A stretch of DNA of 64,000 nucleotides from Eucalyptus grandis (taxonomy: Eukaryota > Streptophyta > Magnoliopsida > Myrtales > Myrtaceae), in assembly GCF_016545825.1 (NCBI RefSeq), contig NC_052613.1, forward strand, positions 52,992,112 to 53,056,111, read 5' to 3'. The notes beneath the pieces were generated by a model. That model searched no databases, was not told where the DNA came from, and saw only the letters and a list, made by a program, of their open reading frames with translations. The first letter of the stretch is position 1, and every line of letters starts with the position of its first letter. This document shows, in pieces, positions 62,691 through 64,000 of the stretch. The translations under genes and the position numbers were made by a program.

Positions 62691-62892
62691 TTTTTTTTTT
62701 TTTTTGGTCAATCTTACTCTATGTCTACTTTACACTCACTCGCAGACTTGTGCCTTACCTCTTGCGGGCGTGGGAGTCGCAACCCACTCGAAACTTACGC
62801 GTCCCTACCCCCCATCCCCCGAGAAGGTGGGGACTAACCTCACCTCCCCCTTCCAAGTTGGAAGGGTGGCCACTGGGCGAACCCCGGTGGTT
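62691..62892 (-). mobile_element. tRNA-derived SINE, about 200 bp, with verified empty site
   Basis: Flanked by AGATTTTCAG at 62681-62690 and 62893-62902. Tandem unit 1 has the uninterrupted site at 60105-60113, so the insertion is bounded exactly. On the minus strand it starts AACCACCGGGGTTCGCCCAG, has an A-box-like CGCCCAGTGG and a B-box-like GGTTGCGACTCCC, and ends in about 15 A. No coding capacity. Confidence 0.88.
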
Positions 62893-63069
62893 AGATTTTC
62901 AGCTTTGCATGGTACTAATTATTGGATGGAATTAGTCCAGTCGCAAATGCATTTGTAGATTTCTTTTTCTTTTTTAATAAGGCATTCGAATTATCAAAAT
63001 AAAGCCGATTTTTTCCTCCAGCCCACGTAACCCAGAATTTGCAAAGTTCGGGCGGTCGGTCATTTTGAT

Positions 63070-63960
63070 GCTTAAAGCTATACATAAATGAGAATAATCA
63101 ATATCTATATCCCTATCACGCCCAAAAAAAAAAAGTTAATGCAGAATTATGCTCCATATATTTTACGTCATAAACATGGCATTTCTTTTATTAGGTGAAA
63201 AAAATGTTCGGAAGTAATGTAATAATATTAATGAGTTTCTTTAGAGGTAGAACCGAAGTGATTCTGTCATAATATAATACGATGGACAGCACATAAATAA
63301 TTACGTGGTAAAATCCAGTATCACCACGAATATCATTGCCATCTATTTTGCATGACCCTGTAATTGCCATCTTCATGTCGAGCTCTTATTATAACTAGGG
63401 GTTTGGCATGAGAACCGGACCAACCCAAGAACTGCCAATTCTGGGCAGTTCTCGTTCCAAATTTTTGGAATCGAGAATAATCAGTCCGGTTCCAAATCCC
63501 AAGCGTGAAATCAAACTAGTCGGACCGATTTATTACTTTTTTGATTTTCTTTTTTTTCTTTTAAAGAATAAATAATAGGAAATTGCCAACACCTAAATTG
63601 GACTGGTCGGCCTAATTCGGGAACCAATCGCCCTTAATTGCAACATCTATTAATAATATCATCAGTACAACATAAATAGAAAATTCAAAATCCAATCCAT
63701 TAATGAAGGGGATTTGGGCCTAATCGGTCAGATCTTAGGTAAGGCCTATCATTATTAGGCCACGATACAACCCACCGTTCATGGGCCTCAGGCAATGCAC
63801 GGCATCATTAGGCGATCTCGGAGAGAATCATGAGATCGGTTGCCCAAAACATTTGATGCGAGTCCACTAAAGTATACGTTGAGCTCCATGGATTGATTTA
63901 TTGACATTTGTAATCGACCGTGATATTTTTATACAATTATCACGATGGATCCTGAGCGTT
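63070..63960. repeat. Dispersed module, copy 3
   Basis: Counterpart of 47960-49150 in the same orientation. Includes GGGGATTTGGGCCTAATCGG near 63709 and CATGGGCCTCAGGCAA near 63779. It is missing a stretch around 49020-49060 of copy 1. It reaches almost to the window edge. Confidence 0.8.
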
Positions 63961-64000
63961 AGAGCTTTAAGCCCATGAAATCTCGTAGATGAGTCATAAC

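Larger units (their letters stand above)
60491..63960. repeat. Tandem segmental duplication, unit 2
   Basis: Same order of sequence as unit 1 from 60507 to about 63060. It is lengthened by an internal duplication (about 61470-61740 repeated at 61765-62040) and by a SINE at 62691-62892. It then continues into the longer module copy 63070-63960. Confidence 0.85.

Noticed and set aside
1..64000. tRNA, rRNA, CRISPR or operon-type signals
   Set aside because: Looked for and not seen, apart from tRNA-like boxes inside the SINE. Bacterial features are not expected in this nuclear plant DNA.

Overview
The window is nuclear DNA of a flowering plant. The evidence is multi-exon genes with GT-AG introns, plant-only families (WVD2-like TPX2 protein, NOI/RIN4 peptide, malectin-LRR kinase, BAHD acyltransferase, R2R3-MYB) and a plant Copia element. 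The gene models look like a woody eudicot. Myrtales is only a guess from the general look of the repeats.

Layout. 1-4638 (-): a Lys-rich unknown protein whose gene runs off the left edge and whose main exon is tandemly multiplied. 5593-5893: a minisatellite. 6637-9132 (-): very-long-chain 3-ketoacyl-CoA reductase. 11576-12498 (-): small NOI/RIN4-like protein. 14233-17302 (-): plastid-type CPBP/CAAX membrane protease. 18370-25161 (-): malectin-like LRR receptor kinase of the At1g67720 type. 28742-30605 (+): AIRP2-like RING E3 ligase. 32080-35347 (-): WVD2-like/TPX2 microtubule protein. 36860-43158: R2R3-MYB pseudogene split by a structurally complete Copia element (37469-43131, target duplication CTGAT). 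44363-46314 (-): carboxylesterase (CXE16-like). 50706-52563: GC-rich foldback-type repeat flanked by a 44-46 bp direct repeat. 55951-58270 (+): BAHD acyltransferase. 58228-63960: tandem duplication that starts inside the last exon of the BAHD gene and carries a young tRNA-type SINE.

The genes do not form a pathway. They are ordinary housekeeping, signalling and specialised-metabolism genes in a gene-rich left half (1-46 kb), followed by a repeat-rich right half. The adjacency of a KCR gene and an At1g67720-type kinase recalls Arabidopsis At1g67730/At1g67720 and suggests conserved synteny with extra genes in between.

Caution on frames. Many otherwise well conserved exons (KCR, CPBP protease, WVD2-like, carboxylesterase, BAHD) are broken by one- or two-base indels, often in G or T runs, while splice sites are intact. 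This looks more like residual consensus error than mass pseudogenisation. Exon limits were read by eye from GT-AG signals and reading phase. No alignment or search was run.
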